From the NCBI GenBank assembly GCA_002224055.1, contig AZLU01000178.1, positions 1 through 64,000 on the forward strand: 64,000 bases of DNA. Direction: 5' to 3'. The stretch's first letter is position 1. Every line of letters begins with the position of its first letter. The translations under genes and the position numbers were made by a program. Shown here piece by piece: positions 35,605 to 47,858 of this stretch. The notes under the pieces are model-generated. The model had not been told where the DNA came from. It saw only the letters and a program-made list of their open reading frames with translations, and searched no databases. This DNA is from Pezizomycotina sp. ARF18 (taxonomy: Eukaryota; Ascomycota).

Positions 35605-36057
35605 ACAACTGAGCGCCGATGAACCCATCGTCTACCTTGCCACGAGCAACAAAAGCTCATCGGCGTGTACGGCTGGAACGTCTGCTGCCTCAAAGAGTCC
35701 CTAGGTGCGGCGTGGTACGCCGACTAGAGGAAATCCGAAAAACCCGAGACGCCCAGGGACAGAACCTACCTGCAGGACATGGGCCCCGGCGGCCAAAGTT
35801 GGGAAGGGCGCTCCATCGACCTAACGTGGCGAGGTCGGGATACGAAATGGCGGCATGTATTAATCAAGGGCGAGAACGAAGCCGGTATTCTCCAGCGACG
35901 GCGTTGGCGGTACCGAGCAGTGGTACCAGGGACCGTCACGCCGGGCTACCATATGGAAGTGCAGGAGGGACGATGGAAGGTTGCTTTATACGGAAGATGC
36001 GGGCCCGCCGTGTGCAGGCGAGCGAGTGTGTTTCTTGGAGTACTATGGCGCTACTGA
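35605..36057 (+). pseudogene. unrecognised gene with in-frame TAG and frame change
   Basis: One frame reads 'ADEPIVYLA', another 'EQQKLIGVYGWNVCCLKESL' 'GAAWYAD', then TAG (35725-35727), then in the same frame 'RKSEKPETPRDRTYLQDMGP' 'GGQSWEGRSIDLTWRGRDTK' 'WRHVLIKGENEAG'. After a frame change it continues 'FSSDGVGGTEQWYQGPSRRA' and 'LLYTEDAGPPCAGERVCFLE' 'YYGATDIQ'. High Trp/Gly/Tyr content suggests a compact secreted or extracellular domain, but no signal peptide was found and no family is recognised. It stands at the left edge of the accessory island. Confidence 0.4.
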
Positions 36058-36099
36058 TATACAGTAGTGTTGCATGTAGACTAACCTTTACCGCATAGC

Positions 36100-37085
36100 A
36101 ACAAAGAAAAAGGCGCGAGCCGCGGAGTATATCGAGACTACATTTTGGTATTCTTTCGGCTAGAGTAAACTTATTTTGTTTTGTATTTATATTTTTTGCT
36201 TTAATAAGGTATATCGGCGACTAGTACTTTTGCTAAAATAGGAGAAAGAAATCATATATATAGATCGCGTATCGGAAAAATTACACTATAGCGCCCATTA
36301 AGTACGTCACTCTGTACGAGAAACATTATTTGATAACGATTTGGCTCTTTTAGAGAGAGCTTTGTTTCGATTCATATAATTGGAGGATAATTTCTTGTCA
36401 TATTAAAGGCCAGGAGAGCTGAAAGATCGTCCTTATCAGAATTGGGCTAAAGACTTCGCGTGTCGGTAACTCCGGAACCTGAACTAATTTTAAAAGTGGC
36501 AATCGATTTCTTCGAAAGTACTAGTCTTATAATTTAGATGTAATTCACGGCATACTTGTGTTCATAGCGGTTTCTTGTTTTTCGTTATAGCGTTTAGGAC
36601 TCGTGAAGCTATGGGATTCTTGAGATTCATGATTGAAATTGGACTCGGGGTGCTCCCGTCATTTCATGACGTAAATGTGGGGGCCCAGAAAACACGCCTT
36701 GATTAGGTGTTCAGTTATTTTTGCCATGTTAAGAAATCTCCCGATGACATAAATTGATCATCGATCGAAATCTTCGGAAAATTTAGCGTGAAGAACGTGA
36801 TCCAATAGGCTTAGGCCATCTTATGTCAGCTGTTTATCATTCCTGGTTTTTGCAATAGCTGGACTCGTAGCTATTGCTATATTCACGGAGACGCCGCCAT
36901 TTACTGCCCAGTTAGATCGCCATGCGTCGTCGATCAGCTAAACCCATTATTATCGCTATAAATATATCCTGCTTTCCGGGTTTATATAAATCCTCCACGT
37001 CGCCGGTACCAGTTTTGCCCCTCTATCGCTCGCGAAGCTAAAATATCCCTTTATGACATTCATTGAGATTCACGACTTTCATTAT
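36100..37085. other. intergenic, nothing recognised
   Basis: No sizeable frame on either strand; AT-moderate with TATA-like runs near 36955-36990 that could serve the gene starting at 37091. Confidence 0.4.
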
Positions 37086-37090
37086 CGGCC

Positions 37091-37873
37091 ATGGAATCAC
37101 TACCTAGTCCTATAGCTCCCGCAACGAGACCTTCGGAATCTCTCACGATACCAAGATCAAAAGAACTACCATGCTACTCCCCCATCTTCGATGACGCGAC
37201 GACCTCCTCCTCTCCTACTCCTCTTCATCCACAACGCCACCACCACCTCCCTTCCCTTTTCACATCCCCCCTCAGCACCCACCGCATCCGCATATCCAAG
37301 TCAACTCACCCCCGCGCCGAAACAATCCTCTCTACATCTCTAAAATCCTCAAAGACAAATGCGGCATACGCAAACCCTACTGCGAACCCGAAAGCTGGGT
37401 ATTCTGGGCGGTAGGAACCTTTCCGACGGGTTGAGTGAGTCGTGCCGTATATTCCCGTTTATGTTTCGTATGAAGGTGGCGTTCCTTGTTTTTGCGTGGA
37501 GATAAGTTGTAGATTGGGACCGCCGCCGTTAGAGATTGTGCTGGGTGGTTGGGTAATTCGGAGCTGTGGAGGACGAGGAGAGGGTTGATTTGGGGATGTT
37601 GTTGGATTATAGGGATGCTTGTGCGAGGGAGAGGCGGTGAGTCGATAGCTACGATTTTGATTTCAAGTCGTGTGGGACGTTTGATACTGATGGAAGAGTA
37701 TAGGATGGATGCGAAAGCGACGAATCTTATATAGTTGCGGACTGTGCGGCTTGCTACGCCGAACCAGTAATGACTGACGCGGATGTGCTGGAGAAGGCTA
37801 CCGTAGAGCGAGTAATGCAGAGCACACAGGCTACGGACGACATGGAGTCCCAAGCGGCTCGGTGTAGCAAGTA
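37091..37873 (+). pseudogene. RLFN/HPxAD-family member 1, interrupted
   Basis: From ATG 37091 ('MESLPSPIAPATRPSESLTI') the region reaches 'HRIRISKSTHPRAETILST', then in another frame 'ISKILKDKCGIRKPYCEPES' 'WVFWAVGTFPTG', then 'IPVYVSYEGGVPCFCVEIS', then 'EDEERVDLGMLLDYRDACAR' (an acidic helix) and 'YIVADCAACYAEPVMTDADV' 'LEKATVERVMQSTQATDD', ending about 37873. The HPRAETIL block matches 'HPAADSVL' of the member at 55523, and the 'PVYVSYEGGVPCFCVEIS' strand pair matches its 'PLVSANVEGGETWMICQIS'. Several frame changes. No known domain recognised; the family is described under the findings. Confidence 0.5.
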
Positions 37874-37879
37874 GTCACC

Positions 37880-39155
37880 CGCGCTTTCGATTATTGCTCA
37901 TCGCTTTCCACGGGCAGTCGATGAACATGTCTCCGGCTCTACGAGGGCAACTACGCCCGAAATACCCGAAAAATGGCCGTTGTTATTCTCTCAGCCTCTA
38001 GGAAAGGCGACCGCGACCGCGGGGCTGATACCCTCTCGCTCTTCGACGCGCGAACAAGTTGATCGAGCCAGCTCCGTTTCAATTCTCGGGGGCACACCGC
38101 CGGAACAAGGAAGACAAGGGAGTTTTCGCCCCCGTAGCGGACGATAATGTAGTGTTGACCAGCGCGAAGTTGGGCGAGTTAATGTTTGGTTAGAAAACTC
38201 GAAAGGCCTTTTTAAACGCTCCTTTAAGCAGAATACGTTCTTACGAACTGTGCGATCACCGGTTGCGCTTAAACGCGTCATTGCTTTCATCCCATTTTCA
38301 TCTTTTAATTCAAACCTTCCCCCCCCCCCCCCCCCGCGGGTATTTATGAATAGCGAACGTGAAATTAGTGCTTCCCCGCGGTTTATTTACTCTATGAAGT
38401 ACGGGCTTTAATATACGAGTGTGGTTCTATGATATAGCCATTCTTTCGCTTGTAAATCATTGATAGCTTGATTAGTAGCTCTTATAATCGTTGATGCTAA
38501 TATCAGGATGCCTTGCAATATCAATTTACCCTTAGTATTATGTATTGACTCTGCATGATACAGTATCTTATATAGCGGACTCCATTCCTCTCCGCTAGAA
38601 AATGTATCAGAGCCCGTCATCTAAATGCCGCGACGTTTAAGTTCTAAGAAGCCCTAACTGAATGTCAACCTCTGTTCAACTAGTTAGTTTATTTCTTTCT
38701 GGAGTTAAGATAATGCAATGTCCTGTAACTGTTTCACGCTCTTGACGAGTCGTAAGTTCTATATTGACGCTTTAGCAAGAATAACGATTTTGCTATAACT
38801 GAGAAAGTCCCTTGGCAATTATTTATTTATTTTATTTTATTTTATTTTATTTTATTTTATTTATTTTATTTTATTTATTTATTTATCAAAAATTAAGGTT
38901 AACTTTAAAGCCTCCAATTCCTACTTCTCTCAATTTTTACAAATAACAAACATCTTTACTGCTCAAACGATAAACAACGAACACGGAGCACGATCCTTCT
39001 TTCTAACCCGCTCCTTTCTCTAATACTTCACAGTTATACAGCCAAAACTCTTTCTAACGTCTTACTAGAAACGACCTTTTCAATCTACCAAATTTGACAA
39101 CACCCCTTTTTGGTGTGCGACTTTCACCATTTGATCAAGTTCCGAACATCAAAAC
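37880..39155. other. intergenic with simple repeats
   Basis: C17 run at 38319-38335 and a (TTTTA/TTTA)n tract at about 38820-38885. A 99-codon minus-strand frame (37991-38290) is unrecognised. Confidence 0.5.
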
Positions 39156-39161
39156 TCAACC

Positions 39162-39665
39162 ATGTCGAAGCGTCTCCTAAACTTCCGCCTGTTCAATGCC
39201 CATAACCTCCCTAATCAACGGTACTCTCCACTCAGCAAAGTTACGAAGAGGTTCATTAAACCTGACTATCGAGATCCCGCAAGGATGCAACCACCGGCTC
39301 GGTTCTACAACTTGTTTCGGACACAGTAAAGCGGAGTATGGCGTCACGAGCCTTACGGAGCAAGTCAAGCCTCGCCTTTTTCGCACAAAGGAAGTAAGAA
39401 CACGATGAGTGTTAGCGTGCAAATTACATCCAGTCGGGCTTGGTAAAAAGTTTCCCTTCATTCCCAGATTCCCAGCCACGTCAGCCACGACCAAGAGAAC
39501 GAAGGAGTCTTCACGGCTGAAGTCGGATCCAAAAGAGGGCCGCCTTCGCCGACGTTGTTGTTTGAGTGGATGGCTACTGCAGCTGAAGCGAGGACGAGGA
39601 AGAGTTTGAGGAATGTACCCGGAACGTCTTCCTCGAGCAGCAAAACGGTGGTAAGTGCTCCCTAG
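39162..39665 (+). pseudogene. RLFN/HPxAD-family member 2, interrupted
   Basis: ATG at 39162: 'MSKRLLNFRLFNAHNLPNQR' 'YSPLSKVTKRFIKPDYRD'. The block 'RLFNAHNLPNQRYSPLSKVT' aligns almost residue by residue with 'RLFNANNHPNTEFSPLKKVT' of the minus-strand member at 48455-49777. A shifted frame gives 'SKAEYGVTSLTEQVKPRLFR' 'TKE' (compare 'KTKYGVTSPF' in that member). A likely intron (GTAAGA near 39389 to CCCAG near 39467) joins to 'ENEGVFTAEVGSKRGPPSPT' 'LLFEWMATAAEARTRKSLRN'. The C-terminal half present in other members was not found. Function unknown. Confidence 0.5.
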
Positions 39666-39669
39666 ACCC

Positions 39670-41640
39670 GTCTACCGCATGATTACACATATTCCAACCT
39701 CTGGACCATTTCGATGCATAGGTGCCAACGTCGTACAACGCGCTTCGTCTCCGACATTCGGCGGGGATATATCGCCGCGACGATAACCATCTAGAATTCG
39801 CAAGTGCCTCCCCACGAAGCCGGATGTATGGATTACGAACCCCTTCCACCAACCGCGGCGAAGTTCAAGTAGCTTGAAACGGACTCGGAAGCGCTCAGTT
39901 GAAGAGGCTGCTGATTGGTCACTCATTTACAGGGCAATGTGTTTTTCGTTGGTTTTTTTCCGGAGTATATATCTTCTATGTGGACATCTTTATTCATTGA
40001 TTCTTTCTCTCATAAGAACTTTTATGGCAGCAAGGCCTTTTTTTATTTTTCGTTGTTTTTTCGATATCATTTCTCATTTCCTTGAAAAATTTTTTTTTTA
40101 CTTTCTTTCTTTTAATTTCATTTCATGTACATAAAACTTCAGGTAAATTTTTACAGCGCTTGTTCACAACTATACATGAAAGATCTCTTCTAAAGCTGTC
40201 TTACTCTTTGCAACGTAAACAAAGCATATTCGATCGGGAAAATTTTGCCGTGAAGTTTTTTGATCCGGCTTGATAGTCCGCGCCATTTGAGAATTGGCTG
40301 TTGCAACAAAACTTCGCGTTCACGTTTGTCGTTGGATATTTATGGTTGAAATCTTGAAACAGGAATGTATCGCCGCCGTCGCAGCTACGGAGCATGAGGT
40401 ACGTAACGTGTAAGTATTGCAACGGAATTAATATCTAGTAGTGGGTTTGGCGCCTCGAATCTCGATGCTATTACGGGTTCAGATAATGTTGATATACAAT
40501 ATCACGTCTCAATGCTTGTAACGACGGAACATGTCCTTCGGCGAGAATCATCGACCGCTACCGCGTAAGATGTTTGGCGATAGCCTCAGCTGTATGCGTT
40601 GTTTCCACGATCCAGTTACTGCGTTTCTGGTGGCCGTTCTACACTTGATTTATCGAATCTTCCATATATTTATCCTGGTGGTTCTCTCGCCAATGCAGGA
40701 CATGCTACTCACCATGAAACTTTCTGATTTCATGGTGAATCCCGGTAGCCAACGATCGCTTTGTCCGATGAAGGCTAAAAGGTAACATAAGTGTTTTCCT
40801 CGTGTTCGTGATTGTTACGTATTATCGGGCTCGGCGTTTGTTTTCTGAGGCAACTTTGCGAGTAACGAACGTTCGCACAGGAACAATTGTCTGATTAATA
40901 GATCCTGTCATGACAGGGTTTCAAAGTCTTCAGATGAAGGACCCACCTCAATTTTGTGTGCTATTTTTGTCGCATTTTTTTGGAGAGCGAACGATAGCCG
41001 AGAACTACATGTAGGTGGTTGCCGATGTACCGGAACTCGGACTATGGCCTTTTTTTTTTTTCTTTTCTTGAAACATTCCGATACGAGCCTGATCGCGTAC
41101 CCTGTTTTGTAGTGTTACCTTCGCGAACTAACACAATTATACCTTCGTATTGCAAATCGTAGATTAAGGAAAGAATGCTTTTCATGATCTTCATTTTGGA
41201 GATCCGCGAAGGATCGGCGGGAAATTTTGTTTCAATCGGGCATGTAGGCCTGCGAGTTATTTGTGTAACGATTCTACGAATGCGCCTCGTGAGAGCAAAG
41301 TGTATTATTACCATTTTGAAGTCATTAAGAATCGTCACTGTTCGCGGCGATCAATACCAAATCGAAAAGGGTTAGCTTTGCCTTGTCTTAATTTCCTCGC
41401 TGTGTTTCGCCCCCAGCTTTCACCATTTCATCGGAGTCCATGCTCACGCTTGAATCAAATGTTTACGCCAGCATGACGGCGAGTGCAGTGAAGCCTGTGA
41501 AGATTATAAGTGCGCTCTGCCATCCTCTTCGTAGAGCATTCTCATCACGACAAAAAAAAAAAAAAAACCCCAGATACCAGTCACTCGTTCGACCTTCAAT
41601 CCTACCATTCATTTTACCTCCATCAAAAGTATAAAAGACC
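39670..41640. other. gene-poor stretch
   Basis: Includes a Leu/Phe-rich low-complexity frame around 39874-40134 and an 84-codon frame at 40531-40785 with a hydrophobic helix but no recognised family. T12 at about 41048 and A16 at about 41551 are the first of the long homopolymers of the island. Confidence 0.35.
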
Positions 41641-41685
41641 GAAATAAAAAAGAAATAAAACACAGTTACCTCCTATAAAGCAAAA

Positions 41686-41987
41686 ATGCGCGTCTCCACC
41701 GTCCTCCCTCTGCTCCTAAGCTCCTCCTTCGTCACCGCGATCCCCATTCCCAGGGTCCAGGAGGTTTGTGGGCTTCCACTATGGGCTTCTTCGGCGATGT
41801 TAGAGCTAGGGTTCACGATACTTTCGTCCCACCCGCTGGCGGTAATCGCATCCTCAAGACCGCGTTCCAAATGCACGGTACCCCGATCAGCCCGCCGGAC
41901 CAGTTAATGCTTAAACCCGGGATGGAGAATGTTTTCCGAACCGATATGCGAGTGCCTCCGGGTGGTGTTCCTCACATTGCTCACTAA
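41686..41987 (+). pseudogene. small secreted protein, SSP family copy A, broken
   Basis: ATG at 41686 opens the signal peptide 'MRVSTVLPLLLSSSFVTAI', followed by 'PIPRVQE' and, in another frame, a short mature part ('FFGDVRARVHDTFVPPAGGN', later 'MRVPPGGVPHIAH') ending at 41985-41987. About 100 residues in all and without a notable Cys pattern. The frame is broken at least once. Closely similar leaders occur in copies B and C, 1.5 and 3.4 kb downstream. Such short, lineage-specific secreted proteins in fungi are often called candidate effectors, but nothing here proves a function. Confidence 0.55.
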
Positions 41988-41989
41988 GC

Positions 41990-43185
41990 CTGCGAGTGCC
42001 GACTATAGCGAATTTACAGGCATGGTGGGAGCCAGAATGTGATGATGAACAGTCTTTGGATAGCACGATTGAATTCCAAAAATGGTTGATTTTTAATCCT
42101 CGTCCTCCCAGAAAGTTTTCTTTCTTCTCTTTCTGTTCTATGCGTCTGAATTTTATTTGTGGTGTGATTCTTTAGGGTCCTTAATATTATCTGCTTTTGT
42201 TCATTATCCCCGTGGTTTCATCTCGTTGGCTAGGTGTTGTTGTTGCTCTAGGATTTTATTTGTCATAGTTTCAGTAATCATAAGTAATAGATTGCATACA
42301 TTATCAATTGGCGGATCCATTGGACGCAAGTTCTTCATACGCTATATAGGTGACTAGGAAATTGAATAAAAATCTGGTGTTGTTCTTCTTAACATAAAAA
42401 ATAAATAAATGTGAACTGAAAAAGATCGTTACCTGGACTGCCTGCGGTGCTTGGAATATCGTCCATATGCCTGATTAACCCCGCTTCGAATCAGTATTGG
42501 TGAGCAGGCTACCGCGATGTAAAAGAACGTTAAGCGGCAACTGTAGCGATATGGAGGCTATCGGATACGAATACCGTATATATGGGACCCTTCGGGCGAT
42601 GATCGCTCCGTGGGGAATTTAATAGCTAAATCATCTGTGGGGTTTCCAAAATTAGATAGCCTGTCGGTGAACTCGAGATAACGTGTTTTAATGAAACGAG
42701 ATTTTTTTTTTGCCTCAAAAAAAATTTATCAGACCCAAGAAAATCTTTCAATATTAGAATCGTAATGGAAAAATACGAAGATATCATCATAAAACGAACC
42801 GTATCGTTAAATTCTCGTGTTTCACCCCTCCACTTCGCGATTGCGATAAGATTTCCAAACTATCACTTTCCGCGAGTTCGTGAGACGTTTCATCTCTTAG
42901 CGATGTTTGCTTGCCGCAGCCTTTAATATATTACGGACTAGGATGATTTTAGGTAGGGGCTATGGTACTGGGTTGCTTATTAGGACAGGCTTATAAGTTC
43001 TGGCGGTTAACCTCTGCTTGCTACTGATCATTCTCATCATCATCATATCTAATAATTCTCATTCGATCTCCAGTCATTTTCCAGTAGCTCCCAGTCGAAC
43101 ATTCGTCCCCTTCGATTTCGTAATATTAGATCTTCTTCATCACCTCGATCTACTACTTAGTAACTAAAGCATCAAGAAATAAATC
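41990..43185. other. spacer between secreted-protein copies, nothing recognised
   Basis: T/A-rich, no convincing frame on either strand. Confidence 0.45.
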
Positions 43186-43188
43186 AAG

Positions 43189-43409
43189 ATGCGTTTCTCT
43201 ACTGCGATCCCACTCCTCCTCACCTCCTCGTTCGTCGCGCGGCTCCAGTTCCGCAGGGCTGGTGGGAGAGGATGACAGCGTCGGTAGGCGGCTTCCCCAC
43301 TAGGGTTTCTAATCTCTTCCATCCCGGAGATGGGAAGCGTTTAGCACCAATGCATCGCAGGCGCAATCGGACGGCCCGTGATGACATCTCAAGTCAAGTA
43401 CCCGCCTAA
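43189..43409 (+). pseudogene. small secreted protein, SSP family copy B, broken
   Basis: Leader 'MRFSTAIPLLLTSSFVA' from ATG 43189, then in a second frame 'APVPQGWWERMTASVGGFPT' 'RVSNLFHPGDGKR', ending at 43407-43409. About 72 residues. Leader and the 'PVPQxW' start of the mature part are shared with copy C; the 'RV..xFxPxxGxR' block is shared with copy A. One break at the leader/mature boundary. Confidence 0.55.
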
Positions 43410-45040
43410 TCATCCGCTGAACACCTCCCAACAATCGTGGTTTGACCGATCCTCGTGCGTTCACATTGGGATCTCATGTACCATAGGCGAATGGATGGTT
43501 TGCAAGTGGGCGCCCTGATGCCAAGATCAGTGCAGGTGGGCCGCAATTTAGTGACAAAATCAAGCATATTTCTATAAGATATCCTGGAAGCGTATCCCCT
43601 GCAAGAGGTGCTGGTGGTGCTTGGACCGTCGCGACGACTGCCGACGAATCTGCTATATAATATTCCACCTTCTGGCCTATATTTCTTACGTTCCTCACTA
43701 TTATTAATTAATGTTAAGTTCCCCCCGTTCGAATTTGGTGTCTCCACAATCGCTGTCTTTTTCTTTTGTAATTTCTTTTGTTCCTGCCATTTTAAAATTT
43801 CGTATTGTACATTTTTGAATTTCATCAGTGCCTATAATAAGTAATATAATCATGATATCAATCAGAACCTTTTGAGCTGACGCGGATATCGCTCTCAAGG
43901 CACGCGTTTCAACGCGCCTAAGGCCCTATCAACTACTTTAATTGTGATATTGAGCTTTGCAAGCAAGGTTCTGAAACTGAGGGCAAAGCCGCTTCCAAAT
44001 CTAACTTTTTATGAGTTCAGGTGATGAAAGGAACTTAACAAGCTGCTTCCTTGGCAATTAATGCACCGGTCAGTTTACATGAGTTCTGCCACTGTATTCA
44101 CTTTAGATACCCGTTTAAAAATAATACCGCGTGGCATCGCCATTTTAATATCTACAAGAGATTTTCCCCTTCGTCTTCTAAAACTTAATTAAGGACTTTT
44201 AGCAAATTCTGTGTGCGCTACCCAAGCCCTAGAGGGCCCGCCCGGACTTGGTGGTTAATCTTGAACATCTCCGATATTGTCTTTCCTCTTACCATAATCA
44301 ATCAGGCTTACCTTTGACTGGATCCACGCAGCTTGTGGTTCTTGATACGAGCTTCGGAAGAGTTCCAAGGAGCTTTCTGAGAAATGCGCATATGAAACTT
44401 CCCTTTGTTTTAAGGAGCTTTAAGAGCAACGTCGCTCACAAGCCTCGTACCACCGATCTTGATGAAGAGACGAGCAATGGCAGAATAGCTGCTCCCAAGG
44501 GCCCCGTTGATCTTCATTCTTCAAGGGAATAATTGCTTACCAACACTAAGCCTATATTTAGCCAAGGATCTTACCAAGTCATTCGTAAAAGCGGGTGTGA
44601 TAGTTAGAGACCACGAAAAGCTTTGGATACGAACAGATGTGTGAATCCGGTTTTTGGATCTTGTTTTACTTTTCCTACTCGCAACTTGGAGCAAGTTATA
44701 TTTTATCAGTCGCAGCAATGTTGTCGCACCTGGATTTCGTGATCTATTACTCTGGTTTGTCGAAGCTCCTCAGGCGGGACGGCGATATATAAAATCATAC
44801 CATCGTGTAAATTTTGAATCACAAGCGCCTTCCATTCTCTTGTAGCACCTTACCATTATTCATCGCATATTTTTGATTGAGTTCTCTCTCGGAGTAGATT
44901 ACTTTGTTACGATTTTGTCCCTTGAGCGCATTTTCACGGAAACGGCCACCGTGATCAATATCGTGTGGCATATATCCCATTCAGCCCCCGATTCAGCAAC
45001 TCGGAATTTAATCAATTTGTAACAGAACGCTTAATCAATC
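43410..45040. other. spacer between secreted-protein copies
   Basis: Unrecognised frames only (for example 43406-43825 on minus and 44248-44532 on plus). No motif, signal peptide or splice pattern that would support a gene. Confidence 0.35.
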
Positions 45041-45044
45041 AAAC

Positions 45045-45285
45045 ATGCGCTTCTCAACTGTTCTCCCGCTTACCTGCGCCTCTCCCTCATTGTCACGGCA
45101 GCCCGGTTCCTCAGAATTGGTTTAGCGAGGCATCCGCTGGGTTGGGGAGATTCTATCGTAGTTTACTTCCATGCCTCCTGGAGCTGTTGCTCCCCACGGG
45201 ACTTTTAGCTCTATGCATCTCGCTAAGGCATTCCCACCACCGGCTTCAAATTCTTTTCATCCTGAAATGCATAGGGTCTGGTAAA
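45045..45285 (+). pseudogene. small secreted protein, SSP family copy C, broken
   Basis: ATG at 45045 opens 'MRFSTVLPL', continued in other frames by a hydrophobic leader remainder ('LSLIVTAA') and 'PVPQNWFSEASAGLGRFYRS', the counterpart of 'PVPQGWWERMTASVGG' in copy B. The 3' limit is uncertain because the frame is broken more than once. It lies 180 bp before the assembly gap. Confidence 0.45.
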
Positions 45286-45461
45286 CGCAGCTCCAAATCG
45301 TCTTTTCTTTTCTTTCTTGCTTTAAGGAATTTGGAAACGTGATAGGGATCACGAGGACGGGAATAAACACCTTGTGGAGAATTTGGTCAGGAGATTCGTC
45401 CTGCGGGCGTCGTTTACTGTTTCGGGCAAATTTTTGTAAATATCGCATTCATCCGCGATTT

Positions 45462-45587
45462 NNNNNNNNNNNNNNNNNNNNNNNNNNNNNNNNNNNNNNN
45501 NNNNNNNNNNNNNNNNNNNNNNNNNNNNNNNNNNNNNNNNNNNNNNNNNNNNNNNNNNNNNNNNNNNNNNNNNNNNNNNNNNNNNNN
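45462..45587. other. assembly gap (126 N)
   Basis: Unresolved bases. Any translated frame crossing it is meaningless. Confidence 1.
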
Positions 45588-45589
45588 TT

Positions 45590-46510
45590 GCCTTATATCG
45601 CCTGTTGCCGCTACCCCATCAGACGATTCTTTAATTTAAGCTGTCAGACTATTTTTAATTGAAAAGCCACAACAAGCGGAGTGGTGTGCTCTCTGTGCGC
45701 CGTCCGGTTGCTTCGGATAAAAATATATTTCTTGACGTAGCAAGCGTCGGCGGATCTTGCAAATTTCACAAAGTGCTCGAGGAGACTGTCCTTAACATCT
45801 GAAAACGCCTATGCCGTAGGCAAATTCACTTTTCCGCTCATGGTGCTTCATTCCATCTAATATCCGCTGAGGAGTACCCAAGCGTAATCTCAGCATCGGA
45901 ATTATCAATGGGCTGAACTCAAGTAGTAATAAGCCCTTCAAGCTAAAAGTAGAGGACTCAGATGTTTCAGTAGATCTAGAATCGTCTGCAAGACCGAGTT
46001 TTAGGCGATCAAGTCGACGCCCTGTTTAGAACTTTTCCCGTTTATTAACTACCATTTGCCAATATATCCAGCAAAGGAGCTTGAATTTCTTGGTATCTCG
46101 TACTACGATCTACAGTCTCGGATCATGTGGTATTTCGCTTAGCTTTCATTTGTAACCTTTTCTCCCAAGCTTCGTATTCTCAGTGTTCCATTAATTTAAA
46201 GCGACTTACGGATCCGATTTGTCCTAGGCTTTTCGAGATCAGATGAGCGCCTTGTTTCAAAAGCAGGTACCATCTTCAAGCTTCACGACCCTACCCCTTA
46301 CAGTAATTCATAACTCGTAATATCATGCAATCTATTTTACAGGTGTATGACTATTGATAAATATATATATAGCGGTATTTCCCGGACCCTAATCTTGGAG
46401 GTATGTGTTGCCCGCTATTTTCGTTGTAGATTCTACGCGGGAATTCTTCACAACCATATCATAGAATTTCACAATTACACTCACGACATAAGAAAAAAAA
46501 ATCCTCCAGC
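45590..46510. other. spacer, nothing recognised
   Basis: No convincing frame on either strand between the gap and SSP copy D. Confidence 0.4.
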
Positions 46511-46514
46511 AAAC

Positions 46515-46815
46515 ATGCGTCCAGCAACATACTACCATTCCTCCTCACTCCCGTCTTTATTTCCGGGACTCCTCTCCCAGACTCCAGATCACGGATGCTG
46601 TCAATGGAGTAGCGAAAGTTGCCGGCTTCAAAGCTGGGTTCACCAGCGGCGTTTTCAATCGCCTCATCGGCAAAACTCCCCCAGTTAATAGGCCGATTAG
46701 CTCAGGAGTGTCACCCCAGTATCATGAAAGATCGAAATATTTGGGGTGCCTGGTTCCGACCCTCTCAGACGGCTCTCGAGCATGCCAATTCCGAAATAGA
46801 CTACTCCAAACTCTG
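46515..46815 (+). pseudogene. small secreted protein, SSP family copy D, broken, divergent
   Basis: Preceded by the same kind of CAAAC-ATGCG context as copy C. After the ATG at 46515 a hydrophobic leader ('NILPFLLTPVFISGTPLPDS') and a mature part 'ITDAVNGVAKVAGFKAGFTS' 'GVFNRLIGKTPP' appear in different frames. The order (leader, 'PLP', Gly/Val/Ala-rich segment, 'GVFNRL') parallels copies A-C, though sequence identity is low. More than one break; the 3' limit is uncertain. Confidence 0.4.
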
Positions 46816-46819
46816 AGAT

Positions 46820-47850
46820 GCCCGCAGGGCCGATACGTGGCATTAAGCTTCCGTCGAGTGCTTGAAAAACGAAAATTGGAAGGAAATGGTAGGATTCCAG
46901 AGGGGAGAGCACCCGTTTGACTGCGCTGAGAGGCCTCGCCCTACTATCATTTATTGGCAGCTTATCTTCCTCGCCAGCGGAGTTAAAGTTATCTTCAAAT
47001 ATGTAACTATTGTAGTTTTTCTATTGAACGTTTCTCATCGTGAGCCTTTCTTGCACACCTTATCTGTATATATTTGGTTTCAACTTTTTTTCGGTTGCAC
47101 TCTCTCTTCCCCACCCGTTTTTTTTTTTTTTTTTTTACTTTGTATATGTAAACTGCTCCATTGCCATAATATCCTCTGAGGAATTCAATAGCTAGGGGTT
47201 ATTCCCGCGATTTTAGGACGTCTTCGACTTTGTTTCAGTTCATTGCTGGTGAATCGATACCAAATGTCTGCTGGTAAACCTTGAGCTCGTCTAATCGAAA
47301 TCGTTATCAGATGGAAGTAGTACTAGTTACATGCGAGATTAGAAAAATTTTTTTTTATTATAAACGAATACGGATTATAATGTACTGTATAACAACGCGA
47401 ATGTCCTTATATTTTCCAGTGCTCTTATTTATGCGATTTCGTTTCTTACCCTGGTTTCTGACCTTTATGATTCGAATCACTAACCTAACACGGGATTAAA
47501 AATTATAGAGAGGCGGCGTCATCACGTCTCGCTCAGGATCTTTATATATCTATAGAGTATCAGTTCATATTTTCAAGCCGCTAGGGTCAAGTTGAGCAAT
47601 GCTAAGCAGCATAGCTACTGCACTATAATAACCTGTCAGTATATAGTTTAAGTAAGTATATATTCGAACACAGTGCAACAACGTCCGCGTTTTCTGTCTT
47701 CTATTGTTCTAACTTTTTCCTCTGGGCTTTCAAATACTCACACTCATCCACATTTTATTTGAAAACACACGATTATCTACCATCAAAAAAGAAAGAAAGA
47801 AAAAGAATATTACCCTGTCGAATCGCTGTCGCGAGAAGCTTCAAATAAGG
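46820..47850. other. spacer with T-run
   Basis: T18 near 47118-47136. Hydrophobic frames here follow from T-richness. Nothing recognised. Confidence 0.45.
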
Positions 47851-47858
47851 ATCCTAAA

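Noticed and set aside
45339-45662. 107-codon frame across the gap
   Set aside because: Forty-two of its codons are undetermined bases.
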